Source: an uncultured Rubripirellula sp.
GTDB taxonomy: Bacteria; Planctomycetota; Planctomycetia; Pirellulales; Pirellulaceae
Assembly (NCBI GenBank): GCA_938075415.1
Contig: CALJHC010000010.1
Location: 62,001 to 126,000, forward strand
Direction of reading: 5' to 3'
Length of the DNA: 64,000 bases
Part shown: positions 55,891-64,000 of the stretch, one piece after another
Position numbering within the stretch: position 1 is the first letter of the stretch
Layout: each line of letters begins with the position of its first letter
The notes under the pieces: model-generated
The model's database searches: none
Told to the model about the DNA's origin: nothing
The model's input: only the letters and a program-made list of their open reading frames with translations
Translations under genes and position numbers: made by a program

Positions 55891-56333
55891 ATTGTTTTCA
55901 AAGGTCATTGGATGATTGCAGTCGACATCAGTAAAAGTCGGTTGGTCCGGGCGGCAACAGAGAAAACAATTGCCTGAGTTTCACTCGTCAAACAAGGCCA
56001 AGGCGGGGGGGCAGACCGCCGATTCATGATGCCGGGGGTTGGCTTGGAGTCGCAGGTCGGTTTCGCTGTTTCTGGGCCTGCTTTTATCTCTGTTCACGTC
56101 TCTAAGTCGACTAGCCATTGTCTTTGAGTCCACTTGCTAATGTCGGTTGGCATTCTGTTCGAACTTGGCAGGATTTGGTGCCTCTCTCGGAATGAAATCG
56201 ATCCTATCCGGAATCCTGGGACGCCAAATGTTGAGCAGTACCTGTAACACGTTTTTTTACCGTTAGCGAAGAGAGGTTCTGTTCGCTACGATAATGTTGC
56301 GGACTCATCTCTAATTTTCTTGGGAGTTTTTTC

Positions 56334-57881
56334 ATGTTGTTGCGACTCTTTGCATTGTGTCTCGTTGTCACTGTCTTTTCTGAATTTTCGCTGCACGCAG
56401 AGGAGCTTCCAGAAATCTCCAAGCGTGAGGATGCAAAGCCACGCAATGTTGTTTTTATTCTTACCGATGATCATCGATACGACGCGATGGGCTTCATGGG
56501 GCATCCTTTTCTTGAGACGCCGCATCTTGACTCGCTAGCGTCAAACGGCGTGCATCTGAAGAACGCATTCGTCACAACTTCCCTTTGCTCACCGAGTCGA
56601 GCTTCCATTTTAACGGGGCTTTACACACACAAGCATCGGGTGATTGACAATAATCGGCTGGTGCCGGAAGGGACCATTTTCTTCCCGCAGTATCTGCAGA
56701 ATGCGGGGTACAGCACAGCTTATATTGGAAAATGGCACATGGGTGGCGCTCACGACGATCCACGTCCAGGTTTCGATCATTGGATCAGTTTTCGCGGGCA
56801 AGGGAATTATCTGCCGCCGGGTCCTAAATACACCCTGAATGTGAACGGCCAGCGAGTCAAACAAAAGGGTTACATCACCGACGAGTTGACGGATTACGCC
56901 ATTGACTGGTTGGAGGAGCAAGATGATTCCGAGGAGCCCTTTTTTCTTTATCTTTCACACAAGGCGGTGCATTCTAATTTCACACCTTCAGAACGCCACG
57001 CAGATCGCTACAAGGATGTTGATTTGAGTTTTCTTCCGCGTGGTGAAGGAATCACTGCTGAGAATGATGCACCGCGTTGGGTTCGCGACCAGTTAAATAG
57101 TTGGCACGGAATCGACTTCAGTTACCACAGCGATAATGGCCTCGATTTTTTATACCGACGGTATTGTGAATCACTTTTAGCCGTCGATGACAGTGTCGGA
57201 AGAGTACTGGATCAACTCAAAAAGATGGGGATCTACGAAGAGACCTTGGTCGTCTACATGGGTGATAACGGATTCATGTGGGGAGAGCATGGTTTGATTG
57301 ATAAGCGAGTTTCCTATGAAGAATCGATTCGCGTACCCATGATGATGCAGTGCCCCGATTTGATTGATGGTGGCAAAGTTCTCGAGCAAGTCATTGGTAA
57401 TATTGATGTTGGTCCAACGATCTTGCACGCAGCTGGTTTGTCCACGCCCGAGTACATGGATGGCGAGAGTTTCTTGAATCTTGCCAATGAGCCGGATTCA
57501 GATTGGAGAGATTACTTCCTGTACGTTTATTATTGGGAGAAGAACTTCCCGCAGTCACCGACTCAGTTTGCGTTGCGTGGCGATCGATTCAAGTACATCA
57601 CCTACTATGGTTTGTGGGATGTTGACGAATTGTACGATCTGACGACCGATCCCGGCGAAAAAATCAATCTGATCAACAATCCTGAATATCAGACTGTCGT
57701 GAAAGAGATGGAGAATCGGCTTTATGAAATGCTTGCTGATGCGGGGGGAATGGATATTCCGATGAATCAACCAGCTGGTCGTTCACAGAATAAACGTTGG
57801 TTGGACAAGGGTGGACGAGAGTCTGCAGATTTCCCGAAGTCATTGGTGGTCGAAGAACCCATTAACCGAAACGCTAAGTAG
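56334..57881 (+). CDS. secreted formylglycine-type sulfatase
   Basis: The 515-residue protein has a signal peptide (to about LHA~22). VVFILTDDHRYDAMGFMGHPFLETPHLDSLA supplies the paired metal-binding Asp residues, and CSPSR at 85-89 is where Cys85 becomes formylglycine. GKWHMGG, LSHKAVHSNF and MGDNGFMWGEHGLIDKRVSYEESIRVP complete the type I sulfatase site. It would release sulfate from sulfated algal polysaccharides or other esters in the periplasm, as planctomycetes are known for. GGGAG (56322-56326) lies 7 nt before ATG. A strong terminator follows, so it is a single-gene unit. Confidence 0.95.
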   Translation: MLLRLFALCLVVTVFSEFSLHAEELPEISKREDAKPRNVVFILTDDHRYDAMGFMGHPFLETPHLDSLASNGVHLKNAFVTTSLCSPSRASILTGLYTHKHRVIDNNRLVPEGTIFFPQYLQNAGYSTAYIGKWHMGGAHDDPRPGFDHWISFRGQGNYLPPGPKYTLNVNGQRVKQKGYITDELTDYAIDWLEEQDDSEEPFFLYLSHKAVHSNFTPSERHADRYKDVDLSFLPRGEGITAENDAPRWVRDQLNSWHGIDFSYHSDNGLDFLYRRYCESLLAVDDSVGRVLDQLKKMGIYEETLVVYMGDNGFMWGEHGLIDKRVSYEESIRVPMMMQCPDLIDGGKVLEQVIGNIDVGPTILHAAGLSTPEYMDGESFLNLANEPDSDWRDYFLYVYYWEKNFPQSPTQFALRGDRFKYITYYGLWDVDELYDLTTDPGEKINLINNPEYQTVVKEMENRLYEMLADAGGMDIPMNQPAGRSQNKRWLDKGGRESADFPKSLVVEEPINRNAK

Positions 57882-57927
57882 GTTGAGAAGGTAAGGGACT
57901 TTGATTCCCGATGCGAAACATCTTTAG

Positions 57928-57965
57928 AAAAGCCACTCCGTAGAAAAAACGGAGTGGCTTTTTTT
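57928..57965 (+). terminator. intrinsic terminator after sulfatase
   Basis: A 14-bp stem (57928-57941 with 57949-57962) with a 7-nt A-rich loop merges into a T run. It lies 47 bp after the sulfatase stop. The left arm starts with AAAA, so it may also work in the opposite direction for the asparagine-synthetase-like gene. Confidence 0.92.
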
Positions 57966-58107
57966 AGAGGTCCATACTGGAGAACTTTGTCAACGCCGAC
58001 GCCTGATGCCTAGAGTTTGGACACAAAGAGTTTTGTAATTCGATTGAATCACGGATCGCTGCAATACCGTGCAGTGCCGCGGTGGAGCGAACGAGAGGTT
58101 CTTGCAC

Positions 58108-59523
58108 CTAGCGGTTGTACGCCTGCGCAAACTCATCCCGGAACGCTTGGTCTTGGGATGGAAATAATTGATCAAAGGTATTGAGGTCGGCTGCCCCACG
58201 CTGGAAACGTTGCTTTGGGAACACTGGCATTGTCGTTCCCGTGACCTGCTGGATTCCAGAGGAGACGATTGCGCCTTTGAGGCTGTAGAGTCGTTCGTGA
58301 TTCCAGTCAGTCAGTTTGACAAACGGAATTGCCTCGGCAATTTCAATCACGTCAGGAAGGGCGTAGGGGCTGAAGCCAAGAAACCCTAGGGAACTAGCCG
58401 GTGCGCTGGTTCGGATATGACCTCGGCTTTGGCCACCGCTGTAGACGAGTGAATGCTTGACGGCGTCGACGCCCCACCCTTCCTGATAGAGCATTCGGTT
58501 GCCCAGCACGCTGCGTATGGTCAGTTCCGGATTTTCCTCGATTGGATAATCTTTCAGGTTCTCATCGCCTCCGTCTCCGTCGATGAGGTACCGCCACTGT
58601 GGATACCGACGCCGCACCTCCTTGAGGAGTGCAAGTCCCATGGTTGCAGCTTGGACATCGAGTGCTTTGTAATCTTCAATGACTCGTACGGCCTCTCGCC
58701 AGCAGATTTGACTGGGTTCGACATCAACCGTTTCGAGGTACATTTCACGATCGACTTGCTTCAAGAAATCGATCGCCTGTTTTGCGTCGGTTGACTCGGG
58801 TCCGGTGGTTAATGTGAAAGCCTTTAAGCGTGCGGGGGACTCACCACGCCGCCGCAAGAGAAAGTCCAGCAAAATTAACAGACTGCCACTGTCGACACCG
58901 CCGCTGAACATCAGCCCGATTGGTTCGGTTTTCGGGATTGCATCGAGCCAGCCATCGCAAGCTTCTGCGAGTTTTCCGATGTACTGAGCCCCGATGGAAT
59001 CGATATCACTTTGCAGTCGGTTCCTTTTAGGTGCGAAGAACCGTTGCAGGGTCGGGTTTGGATCGGGGCAACCGACCAGCTGAAGCTCGAGGAGATGGTG
59101 TGCTGGTACCATCCGCGTGTAGGACGGATGAAATTGATCCCCCAATCCCTCACGCTCCAACTGTTCACGAATTTCGTCCATTCGCTCAGCGATGATCAAT
59201 GCGGGGCCTTCTGCTCGCTTTGCGAGGAAGTATCGCATCGGTCGGCCGATTGAGCGAGCCATTCGGATGGTCTTTCCCGATTGTTCACAGATTGCGAATT
59301 GGCCGCGAATGCTGCGAACCGCTGCGGGATCACCCAGTCGAACCGCTTCGGACGCTTCCTGAAGTGTCGTGCCCAGAAAAATGTTTCCCTGAGGATCGAG
59401 CAGATTGACCACTCGGTCAATCAGTTCCATGGCACGACCGTCAAAATCCCGCTGAACGGGTTGTTTTTTGTCCATGGTGGGAACGTTATGGGTGGCTTGG
59501 GAGCGGGAGGGCGAGTTAGACAT
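58108..59523 (-). CDS. asparagine-synthetase-like amidotransferase/ATP-pyrophosphatase protein
   Basis: The 471-residue protein has the AsnB synthetase domain (~180-440) with SGGVDS (207-212), the PP-loop that adenylates a carboxylate, then DGDGGDENLKDYP. The N-terminal half (~30-170) resembles the glutaminase-like beta domain (GTTLQEASEAVRLGDPAAVRSIRGQFAICEQ, GRPMRYFLAKRAEGPALIIAERMDEI). The N-terminal catalytic Cys2 is missing, so it cannot hydrolyse glutamine itself. This suggests a beta-lactam-synthetase-like or ligase role on a non-aspartate acid (inference). It is divergent from the acyl-ligase fusion, with which it may act. Met at 59523 is chosen; the frame reaches 59604. Confidence 0.85.
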   Translation of the reverse strand: MSNSPSRSQATHNVPTMDKKQPVQRDFDGRAMELIDRVVNLLDPQGNIFLGTTLQEASEAVRLGDPAAVRSIRGQFAICEQSGKTIRMARSIGRPMRYFLAKRAEGPALIIAERMDEIREQLEREGLGDQFHPSYTRMVPAHHLLELQLVGCPDPNPTLQRFFAPKRNRLQSDIDSIGAQYIGKLAEACDGWLDAIPKTEPIGLMFSGGVDSGSLLILLDFLLRRRGESPARLKAFTLTTGPESTDAKQAIDFLKQVDREMYLETVDVEPSQICWREAVRVIEDYKALDVQAATMGLALLKEVRRRYPQWRYLIDGDGGDENLKDYPIEENPELTIRSVLGNRMLYQEGWGVDAVKHSLVYSGGQSRGHIRTSAPASSLGFLGFSPYALPDVIEIAEAIPFVKLTDWNHERLYSLKGAIVSSGIQQVTGTTMPVFPKQRFQRGAADLNTFDQLFPSQDQAFRDEFAQAYNR

Positions 59524-59884
59524 GTGGATTCGGTAAAATGAGTTTTTCGGGTTGAGCCAACCTCGGCATGACGGTTCACATCTTGATATGCGGAAATCCG
59601 ACAATAGACATCGGGGTTATTAGCGCTTTTGGCGTGTTACTCGATAAAATCACAGTTGAGTGAGTGATTCGTCGTGAATCATTCGTGGCGTAAAAAAAAG
59701 ATCATCGCCAGCGACTTACCCTATTTTACCGCAATTTGTCACCGTTTGTCGGTTCTCCATGAGTGTTGTTCTCGTTGCTTCATGGCGGATCCGGTAGTCG
59801 ACGGGTACGGTTGCGGCGTTACAGATCTTACATTTTTCGTCAGCGGATACCTAGCGGCAAAGCCTCTCGAAGAGCGCGAAGCGG
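59524..59884. promoter_or_regulatory. divergent control region of the acyl-ligase/amidotransferase pair
   Basis: The 361-bp spacer contains TGATTC-GTCGT-GAATCA (59665-59681), a perfect 6-bp inverted repeat with a 5-nt spacer, placed between the two divergent genes. It is a candidate operator for joint control. No promoter could be fixed by eye, and nothing else was found. Confidence 0.35.
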
Positions 59885-62800
59885 GTGTCGGCGGAAAAAA
59901 GTGTATTCACCATTGATCCAAACTGGCAGCGAACCATCGTGGATTTGCACATATTTGACGGCGTTGAGCCTCCACCACGCACGAATTTCACCGATGTGCT
60001 TCAGCATTGGGCGAATCTTCGTCCCGACCAACCAGCGTTCATCTTCACGGATTTAGAGTCCGTCGAGGAACAAGTCACCAACGCTGAACTGTGGAGGGAG
60101 GTGCGCGCTTTGGCCGGAGCGTTGCAGGATCAATGCCGGATCCGGGCAGGCGACCGAGTTCTTTTACTCTACCCGCCCGGTATCGAGTTTGTGATTGGTT
60201 TCTTCGCCTGTCACGCCGCCGGGGCAATTGCAGTGCCGGCCTATCCACCTCGAAGGAATCGTAAAGCCTCTCGTATTCGCTCCATTGTCGTTGACTCTGA
60301 CGCTCGGTGGGCTCTTTCAACTCAAGCCGTCGTGGATTTGCTCAAGGGTGATCGTCCCCACGATGACTTGATCGGCGTTCAGTTGTTGGGTACCGACAAT
60401 CCAGGCATGAGGGACTTGGACAAGTGGCGTCCACCAAAGTTGCAGGACTCATCGCTTGCAGTGCTTCAGTACACTTCGGGTTCAACCGGGTCACCCAAGG
60501 GAGTGATGCTGAACCATGCGAACTTGATTGCCAACAGCGAACTGATTCGAGAGGCGTTCCAACCCGCATCGAACACCGTGGGGATGACTTGGTTACCGAC
60601 CTATCACGACATGGGGTTAGTGGGTGGAGTGCTGATGCCGCTATACATGGGACGCACAAATGTGCAAACGAGCCCCATGACCTTTCTGCAGAGACCTTTG
60701 CGTTGGCTTCAGGCGATCACCCGCTATGGAGTCACCGTGAGCGGTGGACCAAACTTCGCCTATCAATTGTGCGTGGACAAAATTCATGATGACGAGTTGA
60801 GCGGCATCGACTTGTCGTCCTGGGCCATTGCGTTCAATGGTGCTGAGCCTATTCGCTCTTCGACGCTCGAGGCGTTTTGCGAACGGTTTGAGCCGTATGG
60901 TTTCAACCGCGGAGCGTTGTTGCCTTGTTACGGAATGGCAGAAACCACCTTGATTGTCACCGGTGGACCGTCTGAGACGCGCCCGGTGCTTTCGACGTTT
61001 GACGGTGGTGGTCTAGAGCAGAAGATTGTACGTCCCGTTGGGGCTGATCACGCAAACGCACGCAAGCTGGTTGGTTGTGGGGCCATACTTGCCGACGAAA
61101 AGGTCACGATTGTTGATCCAGAATCCCTTCAGGTATTGCCGGGAGGAACAATTGGCGAGATTTGGGTTCAAAGTCCGTCGGTTGGTGTCGGATATTACCA
61201 ACGCAAAGAGGCGACTGAACGCACCTTTGGTGCCTACACCGATGAAGGTGAAGGGCCTTTTTTACGCACAGGTGATCTCGGTTTTCTTCACGAGGGGCAA
61301 CTTTACGTATCAGGTCGTCTCAAGGACATGATCATCGTTCGCGGGGTCAATCGTTACCCGCAGGACATCGAAGAGACGGTTGAGCAGGCCAGTGATGTTG
61401 TGCAAGCTGGGTCAGTTGCTGCGTTTGCAATGGATTACGAAGGTCGCGAGCAGTTGGTCGTGGTTGCCGAGACGGTAAGAATTCGGGATATCGATTGGGA
61501 CGCTAACTTGCAGGCAATTCGCCGAGCTGTCACCGAGGAGCATGACCTGCCACCCGATGCAATCTATCTTGTGCGTAACAGCAGTGTGCCCAAGACCAGC
61601 AGCGGTAAAATTCAGCGACATGCCTGTCTACACGCGGTGCGTGATGGTGATTTGAAGATCATTGCCAAGTGGGTTCGCTGGGAGGAAGCAGAAGGCGGCG
61701 GGTTTGCAATGGGCGCCCAACCGATGATGAAAGCTGCCGCGGCGGCCACAGCGTCGGAGGAGATCGGCGAAGCAGATGTGAATCCAGCGATTGTTGAGGC
61801 CATTGAACACCACGTCCGTCGAATTGCCGGGGAACGCGCGGCGCAACTTGACCTCAGCACGAATATTGTGCTGGACTTGGGGCTCGACAGCTTGGAACGT
61901 CTCGAGATTGCCCGAATGCTCGAGCGAACTTTCGGTGGACGATTTCCCGAACAGGTTTTGGATGAAATCGAAACGATAGGCCAAACAGCGGTCGCTGTTG
62001 AACGGTACTTACCGAGCGGTGCCGGGTCGAGAGCTGAGGCGATGTTGGAAGGGGGAGAATCCAAACAGGTCATCCCCCCGACCAACGCGGAGCGTCCGCC
62101 ACAGGAATCGGTCGAACCCGAATCACGCGTGGAGGATTTCGGGGAGTATCGTCGGCTAAAGGCTGCCATGCAGCAAATGATGATGACCGGAGTACCCAAT
62201 CCGTACTTTACGGTTCACGAGGGCGTTGTTCGTGACACAACAGTTGTGGATGGCCAAGAGTTGATCAGTTTTGCGTCTTACAACTATCTTGGGCTCAGCG
62301 GCCATCCCGCAGTGGTGGAGGCTTCATCGGCGGCAATACAGAAATATGGCACGAGCGTCTCGGCCAGTCGTTTGGTCTCGGGCGAGAAGCCGATTCACGG
62401 TCAGTTGGAGAGGAAAATTGCAAAATGGATCGGTGTCGATGATTCCATTTTGATGGTCGGTGGTCACGCAACTAATGAGACAACGATTGGTCATCTCGTG
62501 GGTGCCGGGGATCTTATCGTCCACGATTCACTTGCACACAACAGCATCGTGCAGGGGGCATTGCTCTCGGGAGCACGCCGACGTCCGTTCCCACACAACG
62601 ACTATGAAGCCCTTGACCGCATGCTGACGGAAATGAGGTCCCAGTATCGTCGAATCCTAATCGCGATCGAAGGGGTTTACAGCATGGATGGTGATTTTGC
62701 GAATGTTCCGGAGTTTATCGAAGTCAAGAAGAGACATGGTGCAATGCTGATGGTTGATGAAGCACATAGCTTTGGAACCATGGGGCGTACCGGCCATGGA

Positions 62801-63358
62801 ATGGCGGAACACTTCGGGATCGATGCGAGGGACGTTGATATCTGGATGGGGACACTCAGTAAGTCGGCCGCATCATGTGGCGGCTACATCGCTGGTTCTA
62901 AGGCGTTGGTTGAGTTACTACGCTACACTGCGCCGGGGTTTGTTTTCAGCGTTGGAGCACCTCCAGCGCAGGTTGCAGCGGCTCTGGCAGCCCTGGAAAC
63001 CTTGCAGAAGGAACCGGACCGAGTGGATCGGTTACGGGAACGCAGTGATCTTTTTCTCTCGTTGTGTCGTGAGGCTGAACTCGACACTGGTGACAGCCAG
63101 GGCACGCCGGTCATTCCCGTGATCACCGGTAATTCGATGGTCGCGCTGCGTCTGTCCAACCGTCTAAGGGGTGATGGAATCAATGTGCAGCCAATTCTTT
63201 ACCCAGCAGTTGACGAATCCGCGGCGCGGTTGAGATTCTTTATTACCAGTGAGCATAGTGAAGAACAGATTCGTTACACCGTCGCAAAAGTAGCCGAACG
63301 ATACGCCGAGCTCGGTTTTCAACCCACCAGCCTCGCTTCTGCGGCGGAGTCAAATTGA
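59885..63358 (+). CDS. fatty-acyl-AMP ligase / acyl carrier / alpha-oxoamine synthase fusion
   Basis: The 1157-residue protein has three modules. (1) A fatty-acyl-AMP ligase (~20-590) has YTSGSTGSPKGVML from Tyr196, GMTWLPTYHDMGLVGG, PCYGMAETTL and LKDMIIVRGVNRYPQDIEE. (2) An acyl carrier domain (~635-715) has phosphopantetheine Ser669 in LDLGLDSLERLEI. (3) An 8-amino-7-oxononanoate/serine-palmitoyl-transferase-type domain (~745-1150) has SYNYLGLSGHP, GHATNETTIGHL, VDEAHSFGTMGRTG and PLP-lysine Lys993 in GTLSKSAASCGGY. Together these can activate a fatty acid, hold it on the carrier and condense it with an amino acid, releasing CO2 to give an alpha-amino ketone. The start is GTG with a weak ribosome site. 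Substrates are inferred. Confidence 0.93.
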   Translation: MSAEKSVFTIDPNWQRTIVDLHIFDGVEPPPRTNFTDVLQHWANLRPDQPAFIFTDLESVEEQVTNAELWREVRALAGALQDQCRIRAGDRVLLLYPPGIEFVIGFFACHAAGAIAVPAYPPRRNRKASRIRSIVVDSDARWALSTQAVVDLLKGDRPHDDLIGVQLLGTDNPGMRDLDKWRPPKLQDSSLAVLQYTSGSTGSPKGVMLNHANLIANSELIREAFQPASNTVGMTWLPTYHDMGLVGGVLMPLYMGRTNVQTSPMTFLQRPLRWLQAITRYGVTVSGGPNFAYQLCVDKIHDDELSGIDLSSWAIAFNGAEPIRSSTLEAFCERFEPYGFNRGALLPCYGMAETTLIVTGGPSETRPVLSTFDGGGLEQKIVRPVGADHANARKLVGCGAILADEKVTIVDPESLQVLPGGTIGEIWVQSPSVGVGYYQRKEATERTFGAYTDEGEGPFLRTGDLGFLHEGQLYVSGRLKDMIIVRGVNRYPQDIEETVEQASDVVQAGSVAAFAMDYEGREQLVVVAETVRIRDIDWDANLQAIRRAVTEEHDLPPDAIYLVRNSSVPKTSSGKIQRHACLHAVRDGDLKIIAKWVRWEEAEGGGFAMGAQPMMKAAAAATASEEIGEADVNPAIVEAIEHHVRRIAGERAAQLDLSTNIVLDLGLDSLERLEIARMLERTFGGRFPEQVLDEIETIGQTAVAVERYLPSGAGSRAEAMLEGGESKQVIPPTNAERPPQESVEPESRVEDFGEYRRLKAAMQQMMMTGVPNPYFTVHEGVVRDTTVVDGQELISFASYNYLGLSGHPAVVEASSAAIQKYGTSVSASRLVSGEKPIHGQLERKIAKWIGVDDSILMVGGHATNETTIGHLVGAGDLIVHDSLAHNSIVQGALLSGARRRPFPHNDYEALDRMLTEMRSQYRRILIAIEGVYSMDGDFANVPEFIEVKKRHGAMLMVDEAHSFGTMGRTGHGMAEHFGIDARDVDIWMGTLSKSAASCGGYIAGSKALVELLRYTAPGFVFSVGAPPAQVAAALAALETLQKEPDRVDRLRERSDLFLSLCREAELDTGDSQGTPVIPVITGNSMVALRLSNRLRGDGINVQPILYPAVDESAARLRFFITSEHSEEQIRYTVAKVAERYAELGFQPTSLASAAESN

Positions 63359-63547
63359 ATCGGTGACTTTTGGGATCTCTGTGAGACTTTCGATAACATC
63401 TGACCAACAATGCCCTTGCGAGGAATGGACTTCATTCTAAAATCGGGTTTGACCCGACGCGGAACGTTGGATTTGCTGTTACGGCACCTTCTGGATGGAT
63501 GATCGTGCGTTCCGCCCAAGAGATTTCCCCCATCAGGAGTATGGACG

Positions 63548-63730
63548 TTGCTTACTGAGTCAACTGTTGAGACCATGTTTCGCCGCCTCATGAACGAACC
63601 AAATCGCAATGAGGAGACTTTTGACAAGGCGGAAGAACTTCTCGAGGATGAACTTCGTCCCGAAAGTCCTCTACGCCATCGTCTCTCGGTTGAATTGGAT
63701 GAACTGCGGTCGCTCGCGGCCAAGAACTAG
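63548..63730 (+). CDS. small acidic helical protein downstream of the fusion
   Basis: The 60-residue protein is mostly charged and helical (EETFDKAEELLEDELRPESPLRHRLSVELDELRSLAAKN), and no family was recognised. TTG 63548 is chosen because AGGAG (63535-63539) lies 8 nt upstream; an ATG at 63541 runs into a stop after five codons. It follows the fusion by 189 bp on the same strand and could belong to its unit. Its size and charge would suit a carrier-type partner or regulator, but there is no phosphopantetheine motif. Confidence 0.55.
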   Translation: MLTESTVETMFRRLMNEPNRNEETFDKAEELLEDELRPESPLRHRLSVELDELRSLAAKN

Positions 63731-63887
63731 ACCATCGATGAAAATCTCCTGAATCCCTGGCAGCGGTTTTCTCCACGAGTGCTATTTTGGCAATTCGTAG
63801 GACGTCAGGTTTGTTGCTGGGGACGATGTGGTTTGGCAGAGCTTTCAGCTTGAAGGCGTAAGAAAAATCCATCAACCAGTCATGCCC

Positions 63888-64000
63888 AGAGCTTGCGGAG
63901 ATTCAGAGCTTGCTTAGGCCTAGAGCTTTTTGGAATCGCAGAGCTTTTTGGAGGTCCAGAGCTTTTTGAAGGCCCAGAGCTTTTTGAAGGCCCAGAGCTT
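63888..64000. repeat. 17-18-bp tandem array running off the window end
   Basis: Units begin AGAGCTT: 63888-63904 and 63905-63921 (17 bp, divergent), then 63922-63939, 63940-63957, 63958-63975 and 63976-63993 (18 bp, AGAGCTTTTTGRAGGYCC type, the last two identical), and a partial copy to 64000. Copies become more alike toward the right, as expected if the array grows at one end. The rest of 63731-63887 shows nothing. Confidence 0.92.

Noticed and set aside
63888-64000. Possible CRISPR or coding repeat at the right edge
   Set aside because: Units are contiguous without spacers, and all frames across the array show no sustained protein pattern within the window.

Overview
The window looks like chromosomal DNA of a marine-type planctomycete (Planctomycetota, probably Pirellulales/Rhodopirellula relatives). 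The evidence is the gene content. There is a DUF1592/DUF1588/DUF1585 c-type cytochrome protein paired with a Tat-exported DUF1552 protein. There are also a formylglycine-type sulfatase, Tat-signal sugar epimerase and Gfo/Idh/MocA genes, a DUF4159 protein, PQQ-like and SMP-30 propellers, and many secreted proteins of unknown function. Gene density is moderate, genes lie on both strands in short operons, and GTG and TTG starts are common. No taxonomic search was possible.

Layout. 0-9 kb: csrA with a very long tail, a doubled SurA/parvulin protein, an AlaC-type aminotransferase, a secreted beta-propeller, an exported nickel superoxide dismutase and a gluconolactonase-like protein. 9-13.6 kb: small hypothetical genes, a tRNA-Glu(CTC), then a decayed mobile element. 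The element holds a small HUH-like/HTH protein and a large serine recombinase cut by two in-frame stops; its G/C-rich third codon positions differ from the neighbours. 13.6-21 kb: Ogt-type DNA repair, DUF1805, a UxaE-like epimerase and the DUF1552/DUF1592 pair. 21.8-26 kb: a TIM-barrel epimerase-like protein followed by a tripartite tricarboxylate transporter in which the binding protein (TctC) and small membrane subunit (TctB) are one lipoprotein, then TctA. 26-36.5 kb: a thioredoxin/CxxCH/double-PDZ protein, an SprT-like protease, DUF4159, a large TPR-gluzincin, and an oxidoreductase overlapping a PTPMT1-like phosphatase. 36.7-49 kb: glutamine amidotransferase (TrpG/PabA), DUF2617, a HisA-like protein, a YmdB-like phosphoesterase, two adjacent NfeD genes, an M28 peptidase/QC-like protein, PdxH, PncC/CinA and an acyl-CoA dehydrogenase-like protein. 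49-58 kb: a large unknown exported protein, GDP-fucose synthase and GDP-mannose dehydratase, a lone GroES and a sulfatase. 58-64 kb: a divergent pair consisting of an asparagine-synthetase-like enzyme and a 1157-residue fatty-acyl-AMP ligase / acyl carrier / alpha-oxoamine synthase fusion, plus a small downstream gene. This is the best candidate for an undescribed pathway in the window.

A second genome-level signal is structural. Many intergenic regions carry short perfect or near-perfect tandem arrays (units of 10-19 bp, 2-6 copies). Each array has its own unrelated unit, and the last runs off the right end of the window. Four strong intrinsic terminators are visible. No CRISPR array, rRNA, riboswitch or intact insertion sequence was recognised.
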